Positions 39,101 through 46,809 of a stretch of DNA of 59,729 bases are shown here, piece by piece. How positions within the stretch are numbered: position 1 is the stretch's first letter; each line of letters starts with the position of its first letter. The position numbers and the translations under genes are program-made. Source of the stretch: Deltaproteobacteria bacterium (lineage in GTDB: Bacteria > Myxococcota > JADLHZ01). The notes beneath the pieces are model-generated. The model did no database searches and was not told the DNA's origin. It saw only the letters and a program-made list of their open reading frames with translations. The DNA lies in NCBI GenBank assembly GCA_020848545.1, contig JADLHZ010000073.1, positions 1-59,729 on the forward strand. Reading direction: 5' to 3'.

Positions 39101-39468
39101 ATGCGCTCGTAGATGCCGATCGCCAGGTTCTTGAGGAGGCGCGTCTCGGGTGCGTCGAAGTTGCGCGAGGTCTCGCCCTTCTCGAGCTTCGTCTCGTAGA
39201 CGATGAGCCACGCATGCCGCGCGCGCTCGGTGTAGAGCTCGGCGAGGCGCATGTACATGTCGGGCATGTAGCTCGCGCCGCGCGAACGTTGGATCATCTC
39301 TTTCGTCGCGCTGATCGCAAAGTCGATCTTCGACGCCGATTGCTTCAACTGCTCGACCGGCGACACTTTTACGGTTTTTGGAATCGCGATGGTGGCGCAA
39401 CCGACGAGCAACGTGACCAACGTTGCCGTCGCCATTGACGTCGCCGTCGCCGTCGCCGGTCTTTTCAT
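36187..39468 (-). CDS. giant TPR lipoprotein (gliding GltD/AgnA- or NfsD-like)
   Basis: A 1093-residue lipoprotein (lipobox LVGC, Cys24). It is made of TPR-like helical hairpins over its whole length (for example ARYKLGWVRINKEDCKGAVAQFEKIL and AQVHNLRGVALHRAQDPTSAYAAFKKAL at the end). Size and place, next to a second TPR protein and a FHA/TonB-like GltG, match GltD (AgnA) of the gliding cluster and NfsD of the spore-coat cluster in M. xanthus. It would be a periplasmic scaffold tethered to the outer membrane. The ATG at 39468 overlaps the previous stop (ATGA). The signal peptide is encoded by GCGACG hexamer repeats (ATATATSMATAT). Confidence 0.7.
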   Translation of the reverse strand: MKRPATATATSMATATLVTLLVGCATIAIPKTVKVSPVEQLKQSASKIDFAISATKEMIQRSRGASYMPDMYMRLAELYTERARHAWLIVYETKLEKGETSRNFDAPETRLLKNLAIGIYERIPREFPRFSRNDEALFLMAHEYRELGEFENMKANYERLIASYPKSPHRLEAFLVLGDASFDRGDLEKAELYYNQVLAEQTSKVHALARYKLGWVRINKEDCKGAVAQFEKILKDKNTARGVQNVIITQKSINLMREALSDIAYCYPDVFGNKPANTYLRGLAASSSDYVASIRRAANRFALKQMYAPAAAAIREVLDAAAGDEEALEAARKLYDNVLKANLFDHSAEDVERVGRVYEKRYFDTRLEESKRTELETELEVYARDIATKTHLLAKEKKKPALHSAAADAYVAYLRYFPNTKASTEMQQNRADALMLAERHFEAATAFERIAARSEGDAAKQARVNAISEYQKALEQPKLSRFERVSARGAIRTLGRVLLADLGNDQRTVQIKLSIARSHYDSGDYLRASELFFALARQYPQADEGLAAAQLSLDALRSAEDFEGMVTIGKLLLASLSDPKVKQDIGEIVKKAEQRQIAEMTIMSGADREEQLQSFARRNKGTAMGEQALYNALIVARNNDADKFYDLGREFLEEYPRSNKRVEVMKALAGTATDRADFSQAAAFLSAVYEIDPAAKDADERLYAATVIRAFLGDAKVTGSVRSLAARAPDKLDSVVSIIARSGNLAALEELLAAGTLEGAVGAMLKGFFAFQRGDKDEAVKALTDALKAKATTDEANEALAKARFMLAELTLDQFTGYADTGDAVKTITEKGALLQNVDKAYAAVLQSKDADLAIAALARLAVAYDRYSETLKKVSLPDGISAQERQQLQQVIASRADEAEKRGAEFKNKCAQRTKELLVFTDVGRACLAGQAYADKIPLFAQATSKHVSDPEGSAGIRQKLVKAPKSADLLVQLAELYLGAGDLAMALLILDRAEDADPKNAQVHNLRGVALHRAQDPTSAYAAFKKALSLDGSFNAARLNLAAHYAFFGFDDKAQQELQRAGGTFTVRGDAGEHPELQGLQRLTQPQGEKK

Positions 39469-40922
39469 CGCACACACCGATCGTTCGTGAGCACCGCGAA
39501 ATCTCGCAGCTCATCCGACCAGTACTCCCCGGTAAACTTGAAGTACGCCTTGCTCGAGTCCGCCGGCGGCGTCGTGTCGAGCTCCGCCCGCGCCGCGCGA
39601 CTTCCGATGCGCTTGAACAAGCCGATGCCGATCTCGTAGTCCAAGATGCCCATCTGCTCGTCGACCGAGAGCAGATCGTCCGCGGTGCGCTCGAGCAACC
39701 CTTCGAGCTTGCGATCGCGCTTGCGCTCGAGCAGCGCGCCGCGGGTGTCGTACATCGCTTGCAGGTGGCCGCGCAGCGCCTTGTCGACGATCGCCCCGAG
39801 CTCGTCCTTCTCCTTCTTCGTCCGTTCATAGATGCGCACGATCTCGCGGATCTCCTCCCGCGACAGCGCGACCTCGACGAGCAGCGGCATCTCGGCGAGC
39901 GGCGTGCGCTCGCGGATGCCCTTCAAGAGGTCCGCGTACTTGTCGCGGAACTGCAGCACCGAGCGGTGCGCGGCGCGAAACTGGCACAGGCGGTTCAACG
40001 ACAGCGCGCGGATGAGCTCGCGCTCTGGCGCGAAGGCCTTCCGGTAGATCGGCGCGCCCAAGCCCACGGTCATGCCGAGCGCGCGCTGCTCGTCCTCGGA
40101 CGCCACCTTGCTCCACGCTTTTTCTGCGAGCACCGCGGCCTGCTGCGACGGCGGCGAGTCGACCTGCGAATAGAAGTCGAACGCCTCGTCGAAGCGCTTC
40201 TGCTCGTAGCGCAGGCGGCCCATCGCCGTCCGGCAGTCATTCTTCACCTTCTGCGGCGTCTTCTTGTCCTCGATGAGCGCGACGAAGAGCTTCTCGGCGC
40301 CCTCGGCGTTGTCCTGCTGCATGCGGCCGACGCCGAGCGCGTAGCGGGCGGCATAGGAATAGTGGTTGTCGCCCGCGAACAACGCCTCCAGGCGCTGCTC
40401 GCCCCAGTTGCCGTAGCCGCGGCGCAGCTCACCGAGCGCTTGGTAGTACTCGACGAAGCCTTGCGTCGTCTTTTCGAGCTCGCCGTACTGGGCGCCGAAG
40501 AGCACGTCGTCGATGAGCCGGCCTTCTTCGACGAGGCCGCGGCGTGCGAGGCCGTCGAGCGCGGTCAACGCCCGCGACACCATGTCCGGCGCGCGCCGCG
40601 AGGTGACGACGTCGATGTAGTGCTCGACCGCCGCTTGCGTGTAGCCGAGCTCGCGCAGCGCCTCCGCCAAGTAGTACTGCGCGACGTCGCGCTTGAGCTC
40701 GTCTTCGGCCATCGCCTTGTAGACGAAGTGCAAGGCGATCGCCGCCGGCGCATGTTCCTTGCCGAGCAAGGTCTCGATCGCGCGATCCAAGCGCAGCTCG
40801 AGCTCCGCCTGCGACATCACCGGCTCCGAGCTTGCTTCGGCGCTCGCCGGCTGCGACGCAGGCGCCGGTGCCGCCGCCGGAGCCGCGGCGCCGAGAGCGA
40901 TCGCGAGCACGGCGGAGATCAT
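39465..40922 (-). CDS. periplasmic TPR protein (gliding GltC/GltE- or NfsE-like)
   Basis: A 485-residue secreted protein: a signal peptide (MISAVLAIALGAAAP), an Ala-Pro-Ser linker (PAPASQPASAEAS), then TPR-like helices (AQYYLAEALRELGYTQAAVEHYIDVV, YALGVGRMQQDNAEGAEKLFVALI), a long charged helix region around 340-440 and a conserved-looking end with YFKFTGEYWSDELRDF and a final Cys. The length is close to the TPR partners of GltD/NfsD. It lacks a lipobox, unlike AglT/GltE. It overlaps the barrel gene (ATGA) before it and the TPR lipoprotein gene after it. Confidence 0.7.
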   Translation of the reverse strand: MISAVLAIALGAAAPAAAPAPASQPASAEASSEPVMSQAELELRLDRAIETLLGKEHAPAAIALHFVYKAMAEDELKRDVAQYYLAEALRELGYTQAAVEHYIDVVTSRRAPDMVSRALTALDGLARRGLVEEGRLIDDVLFGAQYGELEKTTQGFVEYYQALGELRRGYGNWGEQRLEALFAGDNHYSYAARYALGVGRMQQDNAEGAEKLFVALIEDKKTPQKVKNDCRTAMGRLRYEQKRFDEAFDFYSQVDSPPSQQAAVLAEKAWSKVASEDEQRALGMTVGLGAPIYRKAFAPERELIRALSLNRLCQFRAAHRSVLQFRDKYADLLKGIRERTPLAEMPLLVEVALSREEIREIVRIYERTKKEKDELGAIVDKALRGHLQAMYDTRGALLERKRDRKLEGLLERTADDLLSVDEQMGILDYEIGIGLFKRIGSRAARAELDTTPPADSSKAYFKFTGEYWSDELRDFAVLTNDRCVR

Positions 40923-41539
40923 TCGCCGCCTCCGAACGACACCGCCAGACCGAGCGTCACGTGCAGCTCGCTGACGACGGACGGGGGGCGAACGAAGAGC
41001 ATGTAGCGCGCGTCGAGGCGCATCGACAGGTGCTCGACCAGGTGCAAGCGCAGGCCGATGCCGGCGTCGAAGCCGACGCGAAACGCGCCGGGGTTCAAGA
41101 AGCGCGCGACCGCGGGGCCCAAGACGAAGAAGAGCTCGGCGTGGATCACCGAGCGGTTCAGCGCGGCGAACTTTCCGTAGAAGGGCTTGAAGATGATGTT
41201 GCTGCTGAAGAAGTAGTTGATCGATTCGATCTGCGTCGGCTGCACCTGGAAGTTGTCGAGCAGCTCGCGGCGCAAGTCGGTCTCCACGCCGAACGCGTAG
41301 TAGAACTGGCCGATCTCCCATGCCCACATGTCCGTGAAGTGGATGGTGTAGCCGCCGCCGACGGTGATGCCTTTGACGAACGCGTTCAGCGGCAAGACAC
41401 CGCCGACCACGTTGATCTCGTGCTTCAGCTTGAACTGGCGGTTTTGAATCGCGTAGGAGTCGGCGTCCTCCTCTTGCGCATGAGCCGTCCCCGCCGCGAG
41501 CAAGATACCCACCACCAGCAGAAGATGTGCGATTTTCAT
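40919..41539 (-). CDS. small outer-membrane beta-barrel protein
   Basis: A 206-residue protein with a classic signal peptide (LLLVVGILLAAGTAHAQ). It then has about eight amphipathic strands (HEINVVGGVLPLNAF, VGGGYTIHFTDMWAWEIGQFYYAFG, FRVGFDAGIGLRLHLVEHLSMRLDARYML) ending in LHVTLGLAVSFGGG. It resembles the outer-membrane beta-barrel family common next to TPR and gliding genes in myxobacteria (compare GltA/B/H or NfsA/B). It would provide the outer-membrane part of the machine. The ATG shares 1 nt with the GltG-like stop (TAATG). Confidence 0.8.
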   Translation of the reverse strand: MKIAHLLLVVGILLAAGTAHAQEEDADSYAIQNRQFKLKHEINVVGGVLPLNAFVKGITVGGGYTIHFTDMWAWEIGQFYYAFGVETDLRRELLDNFQVQPTQIESINYFFSSNIIFKPFYGKFAALNRSVIHAELFFVLGPAVARFLNPGAFRVGFDAGIGLRLHLVEHLSMRLDARYMLFVRPPSVVSELHVTLGLAVSFGGGE

Positions 41540-43629
41540 TACATTCCTATCGTACTGAACACGAAGGGATAGGTGACCGTGACCGGACCACCTTTGGGTT
41601 GCGGGAATTTCCAACGCTTCAACGCATTCTGAATGCAGCTCGACACTTCGTTGTTGCGCACGGTCGACGACTTGATCTTGACCGTGCCGACGGTTCCGTT
41701 CGGTGTGATGACCCATTCGCTCACTATCTTGCCGGCAAGCGAGGCGTCTTTCACCAATTGTCGCTCATAGCAGCCTTGCACCTCGTGCAGGTGATCGTTG
41801 ACTACTTTTTGGATCTCGGATCGATCGAGCGAGCCTTGGACCTGAACGCTCCGCGCGGGCGGCGCGTCGACGACCCCGCGCACCTTGCCGGACGGCGCGC
41901 TGCCCTGCACGCGGCCGAGCGTGCCTCCCTTCGTCAGCTCGTTCGCCGACTTCGTGTCGATGCGGCCGACGCCGCTGCCGGCAGCGCCGAGCTTCATCTC
42001 GGTGCCGGCCATCTTGCCGATCGCGCCCGAGACCTTGAAGCCAGCGCCCTTCGGTGCGGCGACCGCGTCGAGGTTCGTCGACGCGGCGGCGCTCGGCGCG
42101 GCCGGTGAGGTGAGCCCACCGCCCAAGGCGCTGAGCAAGCTCTGCGCGGCGGCCGATTTTTGCGGCGCTGGCGGCGGCGTGGGCGAGGCCGAAGGCTTCG
42201 GGCTCTTCGGCTGCTTCTTCGGCGGCGTCTTCGCCTGCGGTTGCGGCTCCGGCTGCACCGGGATCGGCTCGGGTTCGGGTTGCGGCGGCGGCGGCTCGAG
42301 CTCGAGGTCCTTGATCTTCACCTCGACGTAGCGGCCTTCGTTCGGATCCATCACGCCTTCTTTCGAGGGCGTCGACAGGCCGAGGATGATGAACGCGATG
42401 ATGTGAAAGACGAACGCGGCGATGATCACGCGCTGATCTTCGAGCGAGGGCGCTTTGAAGCTCGCCGGCGGCGGGAGCGGCACCGGTACGGCGCGCTCGG
42501 TGTGCTGCAAGAGCAACACTTCGCGCGGGCTGAGCTCCAGCTTCACGCTCGTGCCGGGCGTGACGCGCAGCTCGGGGCCGTCGCTGCCCTTCTTGCTCAA
42601 GGTTTGAATGGCGAGCTCTTTACCGCCCTTCGTCGCTTTGCCGGCGAGCGTCTTCAGGCCGCGGACGACGAAGGTGCCGTCGTCTTCGTGCGTGCATTGC
42701 AGCGGCACCGGCGATGACAAGCGCATGTTCCGGCCGCGCGCGATGTGCAGGATCTTGACCACGCGCCCATCGCGCTCGCGCACGGCTTCGACGACCTTCG
42801 TGCCTTCGCCCGGGACGCGGTGCTTGCCGGTCTCGAACATGGCGTCGACGAGCGAAAACGCGACGAATGGCTCGTCGTCGTCCTCGTCCTCTTCTTCGTC
42901 AGGGTGGGCGTCGTGCTCGAACGCGGGCTTCAGCGCGACCGCGGCGGCGGCAGGCGCGCGGATGCCCGGAGGCAAACGATCGACGCGCGTGCGATCGGCC
43001 GGCTCGGGATCCGGATCGCGCGTGACAGGCTCGGTCACCGGCTCCGGATCTGGCGCGCGCTGCGGCTTCTTCTCCGGCTTCTTTTCGGCCTCGGGCTTTT
43101 TCTCCGGCTCGCGCTGCTTCTCGGGCTCGCGCTTCGCCTCGGGTGCGGTCGCCGGCGCGACGCGGAGCACGCGTGTCTTCGGCGCCTCTTCGAGCGTCGT
43201 CGCGGCCGCCGCTGCGGTCGCCGCCGGCGAAGACTTCGTCGTCGCGACGGGCGCCGGCGCGGGAGCGGGGACCAGCGTCGGTGCAGCGACCGGCGCGGGC
43301 GCCGCGACCTGCGCTTGCCCGGAGACGCGATGCACGACGAAGCGGAGCGTGTGCTTGCCGAGCGTGATCGTGTCTTGCGGCTGGATCAAGTGGCTCTCGG
43401 CCGCATCGCCGTTGGCGACGAGCGATCCGCCGGGCAGCGCCTCGATGATCACGCTGCGGCCGGTGAAGTGCACGACGGCGTGCTCGTCCGCGAGCGTCGG
43501 ATCGTTGATGACGATCGTGCAGCCTTGGCCTTTGCCGATGACGATCCGCGTCTCCGAATGCACCGTCGACGCCAGGAGCCCGCCGCCCGGCTTGAAGACG
43601 ATGACCTCGAGCTCGGATGCTTGGCTCAT
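41539..43629 (-). CDS. gltG: GltG-like protein: FHA domain, membrane span, AgmX/PglI C-terminus
   Basis: A 696-residue inner-membrane protein. An N-terminal FHA domain (about 8-100, IVIGKGQGCTIVINDPTLADEHAVV) should read phospho-threonine. A long Pro/Glu/Lys-rich linker and a beta-rich segment with SVKLELSPREVLLLQH follow. One membrane helix (about 405-425) leads to a periplasmic Pro-rich region and a TonB-like AgmX/PglI domain (VQGCYERQL, KIVSEWVITPNGTVGTVKI, RWKFPQPKGGPVTVTYPFVF). This is the layout of M. xanthus GltG and of NfsG. It should couple the TolQ/TolR motor in the inner membrane to the periplasmic TPR chain. It overlaps the small gene upstream (ATGA). Confidence 0.8.
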   Translation of the reverse strand: MSQASELEVIVFKPGGGLLASTVHSETRIVIGKGQGCTIVINDPTLADEHAVVHFTGRSVIIEALPGGSLVANGDAAESHLIQPQDTITLGKHTLRFVVHRVSGQAQVAAPAPVAAPTLVPAPAPAPVATTKSSPAATAAAAATTLEEAPKTRVLRVAPATAPEAKREPEKQREPEKKPEAEKKPEKKPQRAPDPEPVTEPVTRDPDPEPADRTRVDRLPPGIRAPAAAAVALKPAFEHDAHPDEEEDEDDDEPFVAFSLVDAMFETGKHRVPGEGTKVVEAVRERDGRVVKILHIARGRNMRLSSPVPLQCTHEDDGTFVVRGLKTLAGKATKGGKELAIQTLSKKGSDGPELRVTPGTSVKLELSPREVLLLQHTERAVPVPLPPPASFKAPSLEDQRVIIAAFVFHIIAFIILGLSTPSKEGVMDPNEGRYVEVKIKDLELEPPPPQPEPEPIPVQPEPQPQAKTPPKKQPKSPKPSASPTPPPAPQKSAAAQSLLSALGGGLTSPAAPSAAASTNLDAVAAPKGAGFKVSGAIGKMAGTEMKLGAAGSGVGRIDTKSANELTKGGTLGRVQGSAPSGKVRGVVDAPPARSVQVQGSLDRSEIQKVVNDHLHEVQGCYERQLVKDASLAGKIVSEWVITPNGTVGTVKIKSSTVRNNEVSSCIQNALKRWKFPQPKGGPVTVTYPFVFSTIGM

Positions 43630-43964
43630 TCGCCGAACACCGTCTTCACCGTCCGTTCGCGGAAGGTGCTCGGCGTCTTCACCAAGCTGGTGAAGCGCGA
43701 TTCAGCGCGTTGAAAGAGGTAGACCGCTCCTTGCGCACGTTGGCCTTGCACGACGCGTTCGTCGAACTCGATCTTCGACTCGCGCTTGATCACCTCGCGT
43801 GACGGCGCCTCCTGCTTCGCTTCGGCGGGCTTGTCGTTCTTCTTCTTCTCGACCGCGGGCGCCGGATCGTTCCTCTTGCTGGCCTTGCTCGCGTGGGTGG
43901 CGCTGGCGGAGAGCAGGCACACGCAAACGCTCGGCGCCGAAAGAAGCAAGTGTGCTCTCCTCAT
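43626..43964 (-). CDS. small secreted protein of the gliding-type cluster
   Basis: A 112-residue protein with a signal peptide (LLSAPSVCVCLLSASATHA), a Lys/Pro/Glu-rich middle and a conserved-looking end: IEFDERVVQGQRAQGAVYLFQRAESRF, then SLVKTPSTFRERTVKTVFGE. I recall similar C-termini beside GltG/AgmX-like genes in other myxobacteria, but cannot name the family with confidence. It is encoded between the third VWA protein and GltG with 4-nt overlaps at both ends, so it is surely part of the unit. A role as a small periplasmic adaptor (GltF-like) is a guess. Confidence 0.7.
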   Translation of the reverse strand: MRRAHLLLSAPSVCVCLLSASATHASKASKRNDPAPAVEKKKNDKPAEAKQEAPSREVIKRESKIEFDERVVQGQRAQGAVYLFQRAESRFTSLVKTPSTFRERTVKTVFGE

Positions 43965-45889
43965 TTGACTCCTCCTCCGATCAGCACGAACTGCGTTTGC
44001 TCCAGGTCGATGAAGGCACGGTTCGGCGTCTTCCTGTTGGGAGCGATGAACCGGACCGGCACGCTTGCCACAGTGAATATACCGAAGCCTTTGGGAGTTT
44101 CCTCTGAAAGCTGAGACAGGTATACCCGGATGTCGTTCCAACCCCTACCTGGTCGTCCGTTCGGCACTTCCATCGTCTCGACGAGCGTGATGTTGCGCGC
44201 GTCGAAGCGAAAGCACGACCGGCGGGTCTGGCGCACTTGCGTGACGATGTCTTGGTCCGAGAGCGGCAAGGCGTCGGCCGTCACCACGATCTGCATGCGC
44301 TGGCCAGTCGGCGAGTCGAGCATGAAGGTGCCGCCAGCGCTCACGTCGAGCTCCGGGCCCGGCGTCGGATCGTCGATCGCGTTCGTGTAAGCGATCGTGC
44401 CCGGCGCGACGAAGTGAAAGCGCGCGACGCCCGCCTCGCCGCCGTCGACGCGCGAGACGAGCACGCCGGGGATCGGCTCCTTCGGGTTCACTTCGAGGCG
44501 TTGCGTGTCGCCTTCGTCGAAGAAGCGATAGCGATAGCCGAACTCGAGCTCGTGCTCGGCGTCGCTCGACGAGACGTCGAGGCCGCTCTTCAACTCGTCG
44601 CCGTTCGGCAGCCCGTCGCGATCGGTGTCGTTGAGCGCGTCGTCGACGAGCGCGTTGCCTCCGCGGCGCACCTCGACGAGATCCGGGATGCCGTCTTTGT
44701 CGGAGTCGGGCAGTGAGGGCTCGGTGCGCAGCACGATCTCTTCGCAGTCCAAGAGGCCGTCGGCGTCGCTGTCGGCGCCGGGGTTCGCGAGCAGGGTGCA
44801 CTCGGTGGGCAACGCCGGCACCAGCGGATCGAAGGTGGAGCCGGGCACGCGCACGAAGCGCTCGATCGCGTCGCCGACGAGATCGCCGTCGGTGTCCCAC
44901 AAAGTTGGGTCGGTGCCGAACTGCGCCTCTTCGTCGTCGGTGAGGCCGTCTTGATCGGAGTCCGGCTGCACGACGCCGTCCTTGATGATCGCATTCGGGT
45001 TGTAGACGACGAGCTCGCGTCGCTGCAGGATCGCTTGCGGCGTCGAGATGTCGATCTGCAAGAGGTTCACTTGCGTCGGCTGCTGCCGGACGAACGCGCC
45101 GCGGCCGGCGATCGCCATCTGCGAGAGCAGCGCGTTCATCCGCGTCTCGTCCTTCAGCGCCACGATGTGGAACTCGAGGTCGATCGCGCCTTGATCGAGC
45201 GCGTACTGGCGCATCTCGCGGACCATCTGCGGATAGAGCTCGGCCTCGCAGTCCATCGGCGCCGGCTGGATCTGCGGGCAAAACGTGGCGGCGAGCTGCG
45301 TCCGGCACTGGGCGCTGTTCGTGCTCATGATGCCGTTCGCGGGGCACCAGACGCTCGCGAGCGAGGGCGACGGCGGACCGTCGACGACGAAGAGGATCAC
45401 GTAGCGGGTGCGGCTGCGCTGGCCGGGCGTCGCCGAGAGGATGTCGTCTTGCACCGCGGTCGTCGCGACGCGCAGCGGCTCCAAGTACGAGCGTTGACTG
45501 TCCGGCGTCCCGACGCGGATCGAGTCGATCGCCGGCGGCAAGAGCGCGTTGTCATCGGCGTAGCCCGCGGTCAGCGCGCGCGCCGTGCGGCCGTACTGCA
45601 CGAGGCCGTAGACGTAGTTCTCGCCCGTGTAACGATCGAGCAGGTTCTCGATGGCGGTCGCGCGCGTCGACTGCGGATCGTCGTTGCCCATCTCGGCGGT
45701 GACGTCGCTGACGATCAGCGTCTTCACGAGGAAGTCGACGTCGAGCGGATCCTCGGTGCAGATGTCGCCTTGGAACGAGGCCTTGTTCGCCACGTTCGGC
45801 TGCGAGGTCGCGGTGTAGAGGTTCGAGTTCGTGCAGGCCAAGATCGTGGCCGTGAACGTGGCGGTGGCCGTGGCCGAAAACCTTCTCAT
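43961..45889 (-). CDS. VWA-TSP3 lipoprotein with degenerate metal site (CglB/CglD-like)
   Basis: A 642-residue lipoprotein (lipobox ILAC, Cys19). A von Willebrand A domain (about 53-300) starts with KTLIVSDVTAEMGNDDP. Its MIDAS motif reads D62-V-T-A-E instead of D-x-S-x-S, so ordinary Mg-dependent ligand binding is doubtful. The body contains RTRYVILFVVDG and several cysteines. Four or five thrombospondin type 3 calcium repeats follow (about 340-470: DSDQDGLTDDEEAQFGTD, DSDADGLLDCEE), then a C-terminal beta-sandwich. Similar VWA/TSP3 lipoproteins (CglB, CglD) are gliding adhesins in M. xanthus. The signal peptide is encoded by a GCCACG repeat. Confidence 0.75.
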   Translation of the reverse strand: MRRFSATATATFTATILACTNSNLYTATSQPNVANKASFQGDICTEDPLDVDFLVKTLIVSDVTAEMGNDDPQSTRATAIENLLDRYTGENYVYGLVQYGRTARALTAGYADDNALLPPAIDSIRVGTPDSQRSYLEPLRVATTAVQDDILSATPGQRSRTRYVILFVVDGPPSPSLASVWCPANGIMSTNSAQCRTQLAATFCPQIQPAPMDCEAELYPQMVREMRQYALDQGAIDLEFHIVALKDETRMNALLSQMAIAGRGAFVRQQPTQVNLLQIDISTPQAILQRRELVVYNPNAIIKDGVVQPDSDQDGLTDDEEAQFGTDPTLWDTDGDLVGDAIERFVRVPGSTFDPLVPALPTECTLLANPGADSDADGLLDCEEIVLRTEPSLPDSDKDGIPDLVEVRRGGNALVDDALNDTDRDGLPNGDELKSGLDVSSSDAEHELEFGYRYRFFDEGDTQRLEVNPKEPIPGVLVSRVDGGEAGVARFHFVAPGTIAYTNAIDDPTPGPELDVSAGGTFMLDSPTGQRMQIVVTADALPLSDQDIVTQVRQTRRSCFRFDARNITLVETMEVPNGRPGRGWNDIRVYLSQLSEETPKGFGIFTVASVPVRFIAPNRKTPNRAFIDLEQTQFVLIGGGVK

Positions 45890-46809
45890 CTTGCCACCAC
45901 CGGATCGACGAGCGGCGGGCCGCGCAGGATCATGCCATCGGCGCCCACGACCCAGACGTCGGTCGGATCGCTCGCCCAGACGCCGTAGAGCCACGTCTTG
46001 CCGGCGTCGGGATAGTGCAAGAGCGACGTCGCGCCACCGACGCGCGCGAGCAAGCCGTCCCAGCCAACCACGTACATCGCCCCGCCGGGTGCGCTGATGC
46101 TGCGCACGAACGAAGATTGAATGCCGGCGATGCGCGCGTTGCCGCGGCCGCGATCGAAGACGGCGCCGTCGACGCCGCCGATGAAGGTGCCGCCCGGGCC
46201 TGCGTGCGCGGCGACGAGCGTCTTCGGAAAGCCGGCCAGCGCTTGGCGCGTGAACGAGGTGCCGTTGTAGGTGGCGATGGTGCCGAGCGTGCCGACCGCG
46301 AAGGTGTTGGTGCCGCTCCGCACGATGGCGAAGAGATCGTCCGGGCTGTTCGTCGGCACCGGCTGCCAGACGCCGCCGCCGCGCGCGATCGCCGTCGCGT
46401 TGGCGCCGACCGCGAGCGCCGACGTCGCATTCGCCCAGATGCCGCGCAATTCTTCGCTCGTGCCGGTGCCGTCGACGGACCAGGTCTCGCCGTCCCAGGC
46501 GATCACCGTCCCGTGGTTGCCGCACGCAAACGCCCGCGTTGGCGACACGACGAAGACCGAGAACAGGTGCTCGGTCGTCGGGCTCGTGACTTCGCTGAGC
46601 TCTTGGCCGTCGTAGTGCAGGATGCGCCCGCCGCGGCCCACGATATAGATGTTGTCCGCGGCCGAGCCGTGGATGGCGAAGTAGTCGCCGAGCGGCGCCG
46701 CGACCACGGTCCACTTGGCCGCGAGCTCCTCGACGGTCGGCAAGTTCGGGTTGACCGAGGTGCCGGCGCCGCACGCGACGAACAGGCAGGCTATGCACAC
46801 CGCGCGCAT
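45886..46809 (-). CDS. lipoprotein with beta-propeller-like repeats
   Basis: A 307-residue lipoprotein (signal MRAVCIACLFVAC, Cys13). The mature part has six or seven degenerate repeats of about 40 residues around a Trp/Gly core (GDYFAIHGSAADNIYIVGRGGRILHYDG, LFSVFVVSPTRAFACGNHGTVIAWDG, LYGVWASDPTDVWVVGADGMILR), the pattern of photosynthesis-BNR/YCF48-like propellers. It would sit on the outer membrane and bind another cluster protein. The ATG at 46809 was chosen for the signal peptide and 1-nt overlap with the PPC gene stop. Longer in-frame starts fall inside that gene. Confidence 0.7.
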   Translation of the reverse strand: MRAVCIACLFVACGAGTSVNPNLPTVEELAAKWTVVAAPLGDYFAIHGSAADNIYIVGRGGRILHYDGQELSEVTSPTTEHLFSVFVVSPTRAFACGNHGTVIAWDGETWSVDGTGTSEELRGIWANATSALAVGANATAIARGGGVWQPVPTNSPDDLFAIVRSGTNTFAVGTLGTIATYNGTSFTRQALAGFPKTLVAAHAGPGGTFIGGVDGAVFDRGRGNARIAGIQSSFVRSISAPGGAMYVVGWDGLLARVGGATSLLHYPDAGKTWLYGVWASDPTDVWVVGADGMILRGPPLVDPVVAR

